Shown here in pieces: positions 13,417-25,300 of a stretch of DNA of 64,000 bases. Every line of letters starts with the position of its first letter. Positions within the stretch are counted from its first letter, which is position 1. The position numbers and the translations under genes were made by a program. Source of the DNA: Zygnema circumcarinatum (Eukaryota; Streptophyta; Zygnematophyceae; Zygnematales; Zygnemataceae); NCBI GenBank assembly GCA_037447605.1, contig CM074809.1:789705-853704 (forward strand), given 5' to 3'. The notes under the pieces are model-generated. The model was not told the DNA's origin and ran no database searches. It saw only the letters and a list, made by a program, of their open reading frames with translations.

Positions 13417-14279
13417 CCATCTGTGAGATGCTGCGTCTTCTAGAACCTTCTCCTGCGAAGGTAACGGACGATGTTCATGTACACAGGAGAAAAAGACTTT
13501 GAGGAAGAAGTGATTCATTATCTGTACAGCCAAAAAAAAATCTGTAGACTACGTATATATGTACAATGGAAGTTCAGCTACAGGGCAACCAAGTGAAATC
13601 TGTACTCGTGGCTGCATGATGTCTATGTCGGCTTTTAATAATAACGATGTTTTGATTCTCTTCTAACTGTAGTTTTGCAATGTGATGCACATTGAAGGAA
13701 AATCAACCATGTGCCGAGAACAGATGGCTGAATTGCATTCACACGTTGACAACAAAAGAACAACACGAACAGTAAATTTCTTTCCCTTTTTGTTTTTTAT
13801 TTGATTCGGAAACGCCAGTCATCATCGCTGGTCTTGAAAAAAGACAGGCAATCAAAGTGCATCTTCCCCAAAAGGAGAAGAAACTGGCGATTGAGAACAG
13901 CCTAAACAAGCTATCGGCAGGCAGGACACAACTTCCCAATCAGGCGATCATCTGCAACAGAGAAAGCTCATTTTAAAGCAAAAGCACGAGCCAAGACTGA
14001 AATTAAATCTGTCTGCTGTGTTATATGTACACCTTGCACGGCAGATAATGGCTGCGTTTATGGCCAACACTGAGGCTGCTCATGGTTTCACAAGGCACAA
14101 GGCACATAGCCCAAAAGGAAAAACGAAGCAGAAGAAGCATAGCGCTGCAAGAATAGAGCCCATTCAGCACCCTTGCAAACAATGCCCTGCTGCGTATATC
14201 AGCCAGCAGGCATGGAATGGTGGAGAGTGCGACCTTGCGGAGGGCTATAAAGTGCGCAATGCTGGTGGTGGAAGAGCCT
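13417..14279. other. Convergent intergenic region between E2 gene and histone H1
   Basis: Both neighbours end here: the E2 gene from the left, histone H1 from the right. I see no gene. It must hold both 3' UTRs and polyadenylation sites. Confidence 0.5.
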
Positions 14280-15570
14280 TCACTTTGCGGGACTCTTTGC
14301 CTTCTTTGCTTTCTTTGCAGGAGGGGTCTTCTTGCCAGCAGGTGCCTTTGCAGAAGCCTTGGCTGACTTAGATTTAGGAGCTGCTGCGGCAGGCTTAGGC
14401 TCATCTGGCTTCTTGCGGGTCCTTGGCGAGGAAATCGTCGCCTTCACTTCTGTAGTGACCTTCTTTGCTTTGGGAGAAGGAGCAGGCTTCGTCTCTGCTG
14501 GTTCCTTTGTCTTCTTCTCTGGAGGATCCTCCTTCGGAATTGCGGAAACCTTCTTCTCTTTGGTTGCAGAAAGCTTCGCCTTCTTTGGCTTGACTGCCTT
14601 TGGCACAGGCGATTTGGGAACCTTCTCCTTGGCAGAAGGAGAGCTGCTCGTTCGTTCATCTGCGAGCTTGAAGCTTCCCTTGACTTTCACGAGCTTGCCA
14701 TCTTTCGCCAACCTCTTGATTTGGTTGCCAAGAATCTTTCTCCAATTGATTGGCAAATCCTTGTGCTTCTCTTCAATGAACTTTGCGATGGCATGAGGGC
14801 TGGAACCAGTCTTCTCTTTCAGAGTCAATATTGCTTCCTTGATCATCTGCATTCACACGAGGAATTGTGACAACGAAGTACGACGTACATGTATTAACGC
14901 CAAGGAACAAAGAGGATCGACAGCAGTGCAAAAGGCGTTAAAAAAAGGAAACACTTAAAGGTAGTCTAAGTAGTTATCACAGATAAGCAGGGAAAAAGGG
15001 AACATAGGATTAGATGTGCAGCAACGAGCCATTGATAAAGATCACGCCAGCCTAAAGATAATTTGGACTACAGCATTGCTTCAGAATAAACAAGAATTCT
15101 GCATAAGAAACGAATGAACACCTCCACGATGTCTGACTCCTCAAAAGACTCCAAAGCTTGATGGCATAAAGATGACTCTTTCAGTTGAAAAACTTCTAAG
15201 TAACGCTCCACTGCTGAGACCCTACAAGAAGAAGACCTCTTTCAAAGTCACAAAGATTGCTCACCTCCAAGTAAGGAGGATGCGCCGATGCCTTAGTCGG
15301 CTTCTTCTCCTTCTCAACCTTCTCTGGCTTCTCTGCCTTCTCGACCTTCTCTGCCTTCTCGACCTTCTCTGCCTTCTCGACCTTCTCCGCCTTCTCGACC
15401 TTCTCTGGCTTCTCCTTTTTCTCTCCAGCAGCTGCCTTAGGAGCCTTAGAAGCCTTCGGAGCTTTAGCAGCCTTGCCTTTCTTCTCTGGCTTAGGAGGAG
15501 TCACAGCCTTCTCCCCACCAGCCGGCTTCTCCACGGCTGCGGTCTCCGCCATGGCCGCGCCTTCTTCCAC
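14280..15570 (-). CDS. Linker histone H1
   Basis: Histone H1 binds linker DNA at the nucleosome dyad. There are two exons: 15265-15570 (102 codons) and 14280-14846, joined in phase 0 across a 418-bp intron with canonical GTGAGC donor and CAG acceptor; the product is about 290 aa. The N-terminal tail is rich in K, E, A and P and contains four near-perfect copies of a KVEKAE hexapeptide encoded by an 18-bp tandem repeat (about 15328-15412). The winged-helix globular domain starts at HPPYLEMIKEAI and continues through GSSPHAIAKFIEEKH and LPINWRKILGNQIKRLAKDGKLVKVKGSFKL. The C-terminal tail is a long lysine/proline/alanine stretch ending KKAKKAKSPAK. Methionines at residues 1 and 7 are both possible starts. 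The intron splits the globular domain near its first helix. It faces the rhodanese gene across about 260 bp. Confidence 0.96.
15322..15415 (-). repeat. 18-bp tandem repeat inside histone H1 exon 1
   Basis: On the plus strand the unit reads ACCTTCTCTGCCTTCTCG, repeated about four times with one or two base changes. It encodes the KVEKAE repeat of the H1 N-terminal tail. The copies keep the reading frame, so changes in copy number would only lengthen or shorten the tail. Confidence 0.9.
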
Positions 15571-15830
15571 GGGCGGCCTTTCGTCCTCTGTTGAAGATGC
15601 CGTCGTGTCTGCCTCTGCCGTTCTCTCCCCTCTCTCCTCTCGCTTTCTTCTTCCTGTGAAATCTCGAGGGAAGCGAGAAAAGAGTTAGGTCAAAATCGCT
15701 CCTGCCTGCTCCCCCCCTCCCCTCCTCTCTGACTCCCTCTGTGGATAAGTTTCAACTCACCCCGTTCGTTTAGGCCTTATTTTCGGTGCTCTGTCAGGCT
15801 GAGGCTTAGGCCGAGGCTGAGGCGTCCGCC
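15571..15830. promoter_or_regulatory. Head-to-head promoter region of histone H1 and rhodanese gene
   Basis: Only 260 bp separate the H1 start codon (minus) from the rhodanese start codon (plus). The segment is C-rich with CCTCTCT runs and no clear TATA box, so it probably acts as a bidirectional promoter. That inference rests on spacing alone. Confidence 0.5.
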
Positions 15831-17877
15831 ATGGCTGCCATGGCCTCTGTGCCCTGCATCACGCCTGCAGTGAGAGGAGATTGGCAGCGGAGCGTGCGCA
15901 GGGTGGAGGGGACTCGGCAGAGCGAGCACAATGGCGGCTGCAGGGACGGAAAGAAAGCAGGCGGAGGCTCTTGGAGCGCTGCTCTGCAAGGACAGGGGGG
16001 CTGCAGCGTAGTGGCTTCGCGGCTTATTGTAGCTAGCAAGGGCAAGACTTTGGAAGGAAGTGGTGTGGATGCCTTCAAAGCAGGGGCCAGCAGGCCACAG
16101 CAATGGGTGAATTCACGACAGCGGAGGGGAGGTCAAGTCCCAATCAGGGCTGGAATGTTGGTGTGCTTCCACCGCTCCGCTTCTGATGATGCCTTGCTGT
16201 AGTTGTTGGAACGTGTCAGAACTCAGGCCTCAGGTGGTACATAACATTAAGTAAGATTAAAAGGCAATCCGTGCTCCACAACCATGGTCTTTCTTATTGT
16301 TTTTTGTCAATTTGAGATCTCTCCTACAACGGGTTTTATCACCTAATGTGGAAGAGGAAGACTTCGCTGTCAAATTGACTTGCAAAGCTGCGAATTGTTG
16401 ATGCTTTAAAGTGTGTACAGAACAGGCGTTTTACGGTGGTTAAAGCCGGTTCAATCGTCTTCTCGATTGAGAAAGTCCATTGTTTGCATTGGTTAAAAAA
16501 CTGCAAGATGACAGACTACCTACATTCAATGCAGAAGTTTTCATTAAGGAAGAAAGACGAGAGGGAAAGAGAAGGAAGTTAGATAGTAATCCATCCACTA
16601 GTTTGGTATGCTTTTTATGATCTTTGTCATTTTCTGACTCAAATTGCTTGAGCAAGCAAATGTACTTAGATGTTTTTTTTTTTCTTTTTTCGGTATTTAC
16701 AGGAAGTGCGAGAGTTGATAATCTCTGGAAAAGTAAAAGCTTGGCCACCTAAGCGAGCAGGGCAACTTCTTCAGGAGGGAACAGAGGGCTGGAAGTTGCT
16801 TGATGTCCGACCCATCTGGGAGCGCGAGAGGGCTGCTGTTTCTGGTATGGTTTTGCGAGTCCTGATTATATCAGTTGTATGGGAACATGCTATGCAAAAT
16901 GCCTTGAGAGAGAATTATCTGTGCGTCTACAAAAGTTGAGCCCTGCATTTGCTTTGGATACCTGCACAGAAATTGAGATAAACATGCATAGATCTCCTGG
17001 AATCAGCTGCAATTTTTTGTCATCGTGTATTCCCTACAGAATAGCTCTCCCTACCGGCCTCTCCATTTCCTTTCCTAAATGTCTTTTGACAGAATCTAGT
17101 GGGCTTTAAATGGCTGCAGTTATAGCTTAAGCCTTGTTCATCGCCCTGCAGCTCCTCAGTATTGCACACTCCCCCACACACGCATTACCTGCATTCAGTT
17201 ATCTCATTTGGCATTGTGAATCCAAGCTGCTCTTGAATGGCATTATAATTCAACTGAGCCTTCGTCGCAACATGTATTGCAGGTTCACTCCATGTTCCTC
17301 TTTTTGTGGAGGATGACGACGACAGTCTTTTGACCGCTCTGAAGAGGCAAATTCAGTTTGGGTTCGGGGGATGGTGGCTGGGCCAAAAGCTGACAATGAG
17401 GAATGAGAGCTTTACGGAGCAGGTGCAGGCTTTGTGCCCAAATCAGGACATCCCCATAATGGTGGCTTGTGGAGAAGGCTTGAGGTAAGCTTACCCCTTT
17501 GACTTGTTGACCTCTTTTTCATCTCTTTACGTGTTATGACTCATGCCCTTTTGCGTACTAAAAAATATCTATTAACGACAGCATGAGATTATTCTGTCTA
17601 TTTCTGTTGATCCTTTCAGTCATAGTTCCACTATGTAACTAAACTTTCATGTAATGGGTGCAGGTCGATGCTGGCATTGGAGGAGCTTCATGATGCCGGC
17701 TATTCAAAGCTGGCGTGGGTGGCAGGGGGCTTGAACAATGCTCGTGACGGCGACTTCGCTGAAGTGGAGGGAGAAACGGAGCTGCAGTTTTCAACCGCTG
17801 GAGGTTTGCAGGGAGTTATTATTAAGGTCGGCCAGTACGTGAACGGTCTTCAAAGTGGAGCTGCACCCAAAGCTTGA
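15831..17877 (+). CDS. Plastid rhodanese-domain protein, STR9-like
   Basis: Single rhodanese domain proteins of this group (Arabidopsis STR9, At2g42220 type) are chloroplast proteins of uncertain substrate. Exon 1 starts MAAMASVPCITPAV and is rich in S, R, G and A with few acids, as a transit peptide should be; its 3' boundary is unresolved. The domain exons are clear: 16703-16846 (ELIISGKVKAWPPKRAGQLL, WKLLDVRP.WERERAAVSG), 17284-17486 (GSLHVPLFVEDDDDS) and 17664-17877 (SMLALEELHDAGYSKLAWVAGG, stop TGA). The active-site loop is CGEGLRS, split by the last intron inside the Arg codon, and keeps the catalytic Cys, so sulfurtransferase chemistry is possible. The C-terminus ends in a short hydrophobic stretch as in STR9. 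Splice phases agree across the last three exons. Confidence 0.88.
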
Positions 17878-18760
17878 GCGCTGCTGCGGCTGTTTCTATT
17901 TATATTAGATCTAGAGACTCAGTTTTTCTTCGTTTGTTTTTTTGAATGAGGTTTTATTGCAATCAAATTTTCAAGTCGCTTCTCGTCGAGAATTTAGCTA
18001 GCTTTGTCTCAGCCTGTTTGTAAGGCCTTACAAGGTTGAGTGGGAGGGAAGGGGGGGAGAGAGAGAGTGTCAGAGAGAGAGAGAAAGAGGAATAAAAAAA
18101 GAACTCAGTAGTGGCAGAGTGGAAGGAGGCGTGCGTCAGGAGTGGATCTTCTGCTCGTGAAGCATTGAAGAAATTATCTGGTAGATGGTTTCCTTTCTTT
18201 GTTACAATTTGCGTTTTTGGGAGTAAGAAATATGTGTTTGAGTGATTCCAACATTGCTGCGGACATGCCCTTGAACTTGACAACTGACTTATCGTTATCT
18301 TGACTTGTTAACGAGTGTGCAAGTTTTTGCAGAATGTTAACTTTCACTTCTTACAACAAAGCACATTTCAGTTCATATCGGTTTCAATCTACTGCTCAGC
18401 AATCTGTATGCCTTCAGTAGCTGACTAGAATGCATACTTGTGAGCTACAAATCCTCCTTGATACCAAGTTAACGATGACCTCTTCCTTCTCCTCCCTCTT
18501 CCGCTCTCTCTCCCTCTCCTCCCCTTCTCCCGAATAGAACATGTTCATATCAGAATCCTTGACCATCCTGTCCATACCTAAGGCAGCTACACTGGAAGTC
18601 TGAGACAGACCCACCGCATCCGCTAGAGGCTCAAAGTGATGCCGAAGACATACTGGAGAGAAGAAGGGCTCCGCAGACCCCTTTCGAGAGGAACTTTGGA
18701 AAGGTCCCCCATTCAGATTCGGATTTCCATGGCATGGCCCTTCCATGGCACGCTTGGATG
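17878..18760. other. Convergent intergenic region with GA-rich tract
   Basis: Two genes end towards each other here. A purine-rich GAGAGA stretch lies at about 18040-18092 and its pyrimidine counterpart CTCTCTCC at about 18478-18532. No coding sequence is recognised. Confidence 0.5.
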
Positions 18761-21700
18761 TCAACTCCTTCCAAGGCGCAGGATCCCCCACACGTCTACC
18801 GGTCCGGGAGGGACGGCGTTGTCAATTGCTCCTCGAACAGCTGCCTTTGCCACAGTTGCGACACTGACAGGAGGGGCCAAGGCGGGTCCGACCACTGGCA
18901 GCTGAGAGGCCCATTTCGCATTCTTCAAAACCTGGCAGACAAAAAATCAAGCCAATAAGAATGTACGCACAGAAGACTTCTAGTGCCAAGCAGTTTTCAG
19001 GAACATACGGATCCAAGCAGGAGTCCAGCTATAGTACTTAATCTACTTTCCTAAAGAGAATCCAGAAATTCACATGAACGGTCGGAAGTCAGGAAAACCG
19101 CAGCTCAACCATTTGTCAATTGAGGAGCTAGTATAACTACAACAGACCAACCAGCGTTTCAAATGCTGTCATCTGAACTCTTTGCCCTATAACAGGATGG
19201 ACCAAGTCTACTCACCATTTCAAGGGGGGCGCCAATAATGCTCAAAGGCAAACTGAAGCTGCCAATATGTCTTGTTCCGTGGATCATCGCTGGCCGTAAA
19301 ATCACCCCTGAACATCATGGTTGCCAACAAAGCCTTAAGTCATCCCTGCCCCTTCAACAAGGATTCAAAGACCTTTCCAGCCACCAACCTTCTCTAATTT
19401 CATGGAAAAACACAACGAATGACACTAGAAAGTTTTTCCTTTCCCCTAAACACTTCCTCGGAACCTTGCTTTACATTCCCATGAATCTGTACATTTAATT
19501 TGACAATGCACAGCCAGATGCGTAGCCACTCTGGCAGCTGCCTTGTTGTGTCATGTGGTCATGTGGTCATGTGCCTTTCATATTTTTGAGAAATAAAATA
19601 CCAACGTTTGTTTTATAATTTATAGGCCAACATGCTTACGAATCGACACAATTCCGACTCTATTCAGTTAAACCGTCCTTCTCACATACCCTGAGATGGT
19701 TACAAATGTAGGCAAGATAATTTGACAGAGGCTATATCCTCATTCGACCAACTTTCTGGTTCTGTGGAAACTGACCTCCGTATGTAAAGTGCTCCTGCAC
19801 TGCTGCTTCAGCTGCTTTCTGTGCGTCCGCCAAATGCCCCCCAAAAAAACCTTCAGTATTCAGTACCAATCCGTTCACTTTGGGCCGACATTAGATCCCA
19901 GAGATGCATGTGAAGGTGAAGCAGTGTCAGCTGTAGACCCATCTATATATGTCTTGACGATTTGAAAGGAAGCGACTCAGAGGGGCATGTTTGGACTTCT
20001 TTGTGTAAAGCTAGCAAGCGTAACGTGAACATGGCCTGCTTATTGAGCACACATATCAAGTCTGCTAGTTCACTAATTCGACTATGAGTTACCTTCCCAT
20101 CGAAATATCCGCGAAGTACAAAACTGGGAAGGCCTACATCATGGGCTGACACGTACACAAATCGCTTTACACCTGCCACCATCAGCTCAAAAAACACATA
20201 TTCAAAACACCATTCGCGAATCGGGTTGCATGCGATAGAACACCGCACGACGATCCACAAAATGGAAAGAGAGATAAGTGTTCTAGATGCAACGAAACTG
20301 GTCTCGTGCTCTTAATAACGACCTAAGCCTGCAGCTACTTGAAGACTTGAGCTAAAAGGGTGAAGCACATCCGTGCGATCCTTGTTGCATGAATAAGTAA
20401 GTTGGGTCTCCATGATCGAGGCTTTGACTGATTTAGAAAACAGCTCCAAGAATAAAAAGCCCTGCGCTCAGGGATAATTTGAAGAGGAGATTCAGAGCAT
20501 CTTCAAGAAGCTTAGTACTAGAATGTGGAAAGACCAACAGCTGCCAGGACTCCATCAGGCTAGCTAGAGGAATCACCAATTCAAATCACCTGCTTCTGCG
20601 GCTGCCTTCACAGCACCAATGTTCGCATCACCATTGATCTTGCGCATGAAGTCATTTGATCCAAAAGCGCCAATGCACGAAATCTGGAAATAGACACGAT
20701 TGGGCACTTGCTTGCTAGTTACAACTGCCACAGAGCATGAGGGCAGATGGGCAATATGACAATAACTACGCTTTGTTTGTTATCAGATGGCTGAGGTACT
20801 CGGCATTACGGAACCATAAGAAAGGATTCAACCAAGTAAAAGGTGGCTCACCACAGCAGAAACCTCTGGCAAGACGTGCCGCCATTTGTCAGTTTCAAAC
20901 ACATCCCCTGCACATATTCCACCATTCCACCCTTCAACAATTGACGTGAACAATATTCCTCTTAAAAGAAAGTGTGAACCGTCAAAACAGCGCACCCAAG
21001 TTGAGGATGCTTGGCAATAATAGAAGACTGACATAAACTTCAACAAGTAGATTGTGTTGATCACATAGAAAGTTCAAGGTAGAAACTGCACACCCAGCTC
21101 ATCCTCCACCAAGTGCAGAGCATTCCAAGCATTTCCTGACTATTCTTCAAGAAAGCAGCCTCGTCCGTGTTGAACCAGACAAGCCCACGCAGTGAAGACG
21201 GGCACTTTCAGCACAGCATGGCTTAGAGTGAAGTTGGTAGTTCAAGAAATTGTTTACCTCGTATCCAGTCAACATCCTCCACCCATGCTTCTTTCACACC
21301 TGGTGGCCCTGACCTGCATAGATTGGGATTAAGAGGACGTCATCAGCAAAACTATACGTCTGCAATCCGTGAGGGAATTTACTACGACTTCAAGAAGAAT
21401 AGCTGGAGGTAGAACCTTCTCCCTACATAAACGAAGGCGTTAATAGTCTGTCTTGGTCAAACTCACAAAGTTTACCTGTTGAGACTTAGCACAGTGAGAC
21501 CGCGGGAGAGGGCTTCTTTGCAAATCGCACCTCCGACAAAGCCGTTGCCGCCTAAGACCAGCAACTGCCAGAGTGATCGGGGTCATGGCACGTCCATGAG
21601 TTACTAAAATATATAACTTGGCATGTTTTACGCTGGTCGTATTTCATACTTCATGACTCTTCCTCTTTGCTATTTCCAAAAAGGGTCCGACCACACTAAC

Positions 21701-23136
21701 GCCGCTGCACAAACTTGTAGCTTGTTCAACTGGCATAAGTCAGTAGGTTATGGTAAAGAACGACAGCGTTCAAATTGTACATTTTTTCTTACTAATCTTG
21801 GAAAGTGATAAATAAGGTAGTGGACGGCCGTGCTCACGAGAGCAATACAATACAAAAACCTCTTCGAGCTTGAAACATCTTCGAGCTTGTTAACCCTCCA
21901 TTATCAACTGAACCATGTCGGTAGAAGACTGAAGGGATATTGTCTGCCTGCCGAGCTTGAAAATGGGACATTTTACTGGAACTGACAGAACTGCATACCT
22001 GCTGGCAAGCCTCTGTTTCTGCATTACTTCTCAGAGTATGAAATAATGCGTTCTTGCTTGTCAGCTCTGCCTCCGATTACACTCTTCCGCACGAAGCCTT
22101 AAGTTCTTTACTTGCCATTGACATCCAGCCTCGTTGCCAAAGACATTTGCCGACGAGACAATGCTCATCAATTTTTTTCTGCTATAAGACAAAGGAGAGG
22201 CTGGGCGGAGGAGAAACAACTGGCTTGCAAACGCACTTTGCTTTTTTCCGGAAATGGCATTTCTACTGTCTCTGCTTCTGGCACAGCTCCATCAGACGAG
22301 TCCGGATTCTTCTCCTGAGAGCCGCCTCCCTCGGTTGCACTTGTTGACATAAAACGTCTGCCATAGCCGGGACAAATTTGTTATTAAAAGGAAAGACTTG
22401 TTCTCATACGAAGACAACCTTCTGTGGTATCGGCGCATAGCAAGAACATCCCAACTTAGAATCATGCTTAAAAAAGGAAACTCTTCCAGCAACACGCCAA
22501 ATAGCTAGCAGAATATAGGCTACTGATTTATAGGCTAAGGATCAGAAACGTGCAAGGATGTGCCCTCTACAAACTGAACTTCTGCTAGTTATAAACCACA
22601 GAGTTGTAAGGAAATGCATTAAAATGCAATAGAAATAAAATTGCCATCATGATCCCCTCCCTCATTCAGAGAGCCATATCCACTGAAACTGGCGGCTCAA
22701 CAACGACTGCCTGCAGAAAAATGGCCGATTGAGGGGCCGTGTGAAGCCTCCAAATGCTCGCAGATATAAATACACAGGAAATTTTAATTAAATCAATTAT
22801 CTTGAATATCGCCAAAATCTGCAGCAAGCATGAAAGCGATACAGTTCCCTGCATGTTCTAGCACGCTTACCCGGAACGTGCAATCTCCAAGAACCCTCCC
22901 CATATAGGCCTCTCCACATAGGTTGCTTTAGCTTCCACTCTCGTCCAAGGGGAGCTACAAGTTCCCATCGTATGCATTTGCGAAAAAAAACTGACATCCC
23001 TCCTCAAGACTTTAGGAAGTACTCCTGAACCTCCAACATCGCAGCAAGAGACGTGCGCCTTCTGCGGATCGAGCTGAACAAGAGGACGCGCTCCTGTAGG
23101 AATCCTAATTCTCTGCAAGACCCGCCTCATCGCCAT
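18761..23136 (-). CDS. Plastid NAD(P)-binding atypical SDR (At1g32220-like)
   Basis: This is an NmrA/NDUFA9-type atypical short-chain dehydrogenase, similar to the plastoglobule-associated Arabidopsis protein At1g32220. The substrate is unknown. The N-terminal exon (22871-23136) begins MAMRRVLQRIRIPTGARP and looks like a transit peptide. A linker exon near 22212-22345 is followed by the Rossmann exon near 21474-21566, with the nucleotide-binding motif GGNGFVGG. Further exons encode GPPGVKEAWVEDVDWIR (about 21256-21314), GDVFETDKWRHVLPEV (about 20840-20908), ISCIGAFGSNDFMRKINGD (about 20590-20683) and GVKRFVYVSAHDVGLPSFVL (about 20088-20175). The last ones are HLADAQKAAEAAV (about 19788-19835), MIHGTRHIGSFSLPLSIIG (about 19215-19290) and the final exon, LPVVGPALAPPVSVATVAKAA, with stop at 18761-18763. 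YVSAHD replaces the classical YxxxK motif, as is normal in this atypical group. Small 5' exons near 22680-22712 are uncertain. Confidence 0.85.
19538..19572. repeat. Short tandem repeat (TCATGTGG unit) in intron
   Basis: About three copies of a GTCATGTG-containing 9-10 bp unit lie in an intron of the SDR gene. No function is suggested. Confidence 0.7.
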
Positions 23137-24169
23137 GGCTGCGCCTCCTCCCTCTCCAACTCAAGCAGGAATGAAGCACAGTTGCTCCTGGTGCTGGAAG
23201 CTTGCAGGGCCCGCCGCTGCTTAGAGCCGCGAATTGCGAGTTTCGTCCGGTAACCTCCCCGAAGGACGTATTTGACGTCTTGGAGACGTGAGTAGCCTCT
23301 GTGAGCGGACGACATTAGAAGGGGTACCAGCATGACTCCGTACTGCCAACGACGCCACGCGTCGGCAGTGGAGGCGTCCGCGGGTGCCCGCCAGCGGCGG
23401 GCTACGTGGCAGCATCTGGTTGGCTCTTTTTGTAGACGTGGCAAGTTCCCATTGGCTCTCCTTTGAGAGCATGTATACGCTTGTAGAAAGTTGAGGCTTT
23501 GAGGTACGCTATGCGGTGACAGCGAATGGCGTTTAAATTTCGGGCCAACCTTCGGGTTTTTTTTTTTTTTTGGTCAATTTTGCTAGCTCAAAAATTGGAG
23601 GAGAGAATTCAGGGTGCGTTTTTATGGTCCAACTTACATTCAACTTTGCGGACGTGGTTCAACTTCACTGATGTCATTTCGCATGTGTAGATTATTTTCA
23701 TCGAACGGGAATGAAATGTGCCACACATCGGTGACCTTCGCGGCAGTTTCTAGGGAGGGCTGCGATGCTGCTTCTGGTAGTTTTCCGCTCCTAGCTTTTT
23801 TCTTTGGTGCTTAGATCCTTTGCGACCAGTCGCCCGTGGTTCCCCATGCTGCTTTTGTCCATGCACATTTGATTGCCTCGCCATCGTGAGTTCAATGCCA
23901 TTTTCTTTGAATTGTGTTGGATGAAGTTGAACCATGGAAAGGCACGCTGGGGGTCGAACTCCCGGCGGCGACTTTTCCAAGATCCATTCGCCCGGTCAAA
24001 AACTATGCCTTTGGAAATTCCGCACGTCGCGAGTTCGAGCCTCGGTCGCTCCAAGTAGCGAAATGCGTCGAGACGATCTGAGCCGTCCAATGCGTTCCCA
24101 AGGGCCGCCACAACAGACGGTGAGCGTCGATTCCAGCCCTTCGCTTTTGTTAAGGTCGAAAAGTCAAAT
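23137..24169. other. Upstream region of the SDR gene
   Basis: There is no recognisable coding sequence. It holds the SDR promoter side, a 15-nt T-run near 23556-23571 and one copy of the dispersed hairpin repeat (23838-23905). Two T-loop-like motifs near 23946-23970 and 24025-24050 are not real tRNAs. Confidence 0.5.
23838..23905 (+). repeat. Dispersed hairpin repeat, copy A
   Basis: The core reads CATTTGATTGCCTCGCCATCGTGAGTTCAATGCC when taken in two pieces, preceded by GGTTCCCCATGCTG and TGTCCATGCA. The centre can pair as GATTGC/GCCATC around a 3-nt loop. Copies with the same order of blocks occur near 40.9, 45.6 and 57.1 kb. Confidence 0.75.
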
Positions 24170-25300
24170 CTGTACGGACATCCAAATTTGTCTTTTTGTT
24201 TGGGAATTACCTTTTTCACACCTTTTTGGCTAGATACACAGTTTAAAAAAGGGTAGTGATATTTCCACCCCTTTTTTGGATCCAAACACCCCTTCCCGGC
24301 CGGGCAGAGTTCAAAAGGGATTAAAAACAGAAAATGCTTTTTTCACACCTTTTTGGAATCGATACCCAGCTTCTTCCGTCGGCTGATTTTATTTTTGCTA
24401 ACCAAGGAAAATGATACCCCGTCACCGCATTTTGAATACTGTATCCCGCCTCCCTGTATTTTTTTTTGCGGGAAAGAAATATCTGCCTGCCCGAATCCGC
24501 TCGGAGCGGCAGATCCGTCCGCCACGAGATCGTTCGCGGGTGTCCGTCCTTCACACGTGTGTGTAAATCGCAGCGGTCGATTCCCTCGCAGATCGCACCA
24601 CTGCAGATCACCGTTCGATCTGCAGCGGGGCTCGATCTTAGCGAATGGAAAGCGCCCACGAGTCCCGCCAAAGCCGGATCGCACGTGCGAGTGCGCGCGT
24701 CCCTCGGCCTGAGATCTCGTCATTGTTAGCTCCCAGCCAATCAACATCTGCCACGTGTTAAATTTTTGACGTGGAAAATTTTGATTGGTTTAAGATCTCA
24801 ATGTACGAAATTTTGGGTTCCTCAAGTTCGACCGTACGACATTTGTACGGACAAACTTTTAAGAGGACTTTGGCGGGATACGTGGGCACGTGCCATGCGC
24901 TGTGACCGAGCCCGGCTGCAGATCAAATAGTGATCTGCCGTGTTGCGATCTGCGAGGGAATCGACGGCTGCGATTGACCGCACGCGTGAAAAAAAAATCA
25001 GGTAGGGGGGATATTCAAATGGGGTGACGGGTTATCATTTTCCTTGTTTCGCAGAAATAAAATCTGCCGATGGAGGGTGGTATCGATTCCAAAAAGGTGT
25101 GAAGAAAGCATTTTCCGTTTTTTATCCTTTTTTAAATCTGCCCGGCCGGGAAGGGGTGTTTGGATCCAAAAAAGGGGTGGAAATATCACTACCCAAAAAA
25201 AGTAACAATCACTACCATAAAATCCCTAACATAAAATCTGATCGGCGAAAAAAAAGTGTGTATATAGACAAATAAGGTGTGTAAATAGCATTTGTTTTTC
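24170..25300. mobile_element. Foldback element with long terminal inverted repeats
   Basis: The left arm (about 24205-24670) and right arm (about 24870-25300) are inverted copies of each other. Matching blocks, in left-arm order, include GGGTAGTGATATTTCCACCC, TTTTTTGGATCCAAACACCC, CTTCCCGGCCGGGCAGA, CACACCTTTTTGGAATCGAT, AAGGAAAATGATA.CCCGTCACC, TCGATTCCCTCGCAGATCGCA, GATCTGCAGC.GGGCTCG and TCCCGCCAAAG. The arms differ by point changes, a roughly 100-bp segment present only in the left arm (about 24470-24565) and about 60 bp present only in the right (about 25205-25265). The roughly 200-bp centre has no coding sequence. With no transposase it must be non-autonomous; long arms fit a foldback or Mutator-like derivative. 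No target-site duplication was identified, so the exact ends are approximate. Confidence 0.85.

Noticed and set aside
14332-14796. 154-codon plus-strand frame rich in F, S and G
   Set aside because: Antisense of the lysine-rich histone H1 exon.
23946-24050. Two T-loop-like sequences (GGTCGAACTCCC and GAGTTCGAGCCTC) suggesting tRNA genes
   Set aside because: No matching acceptor, D or anticodon arms could be folded around either motif on either strand.
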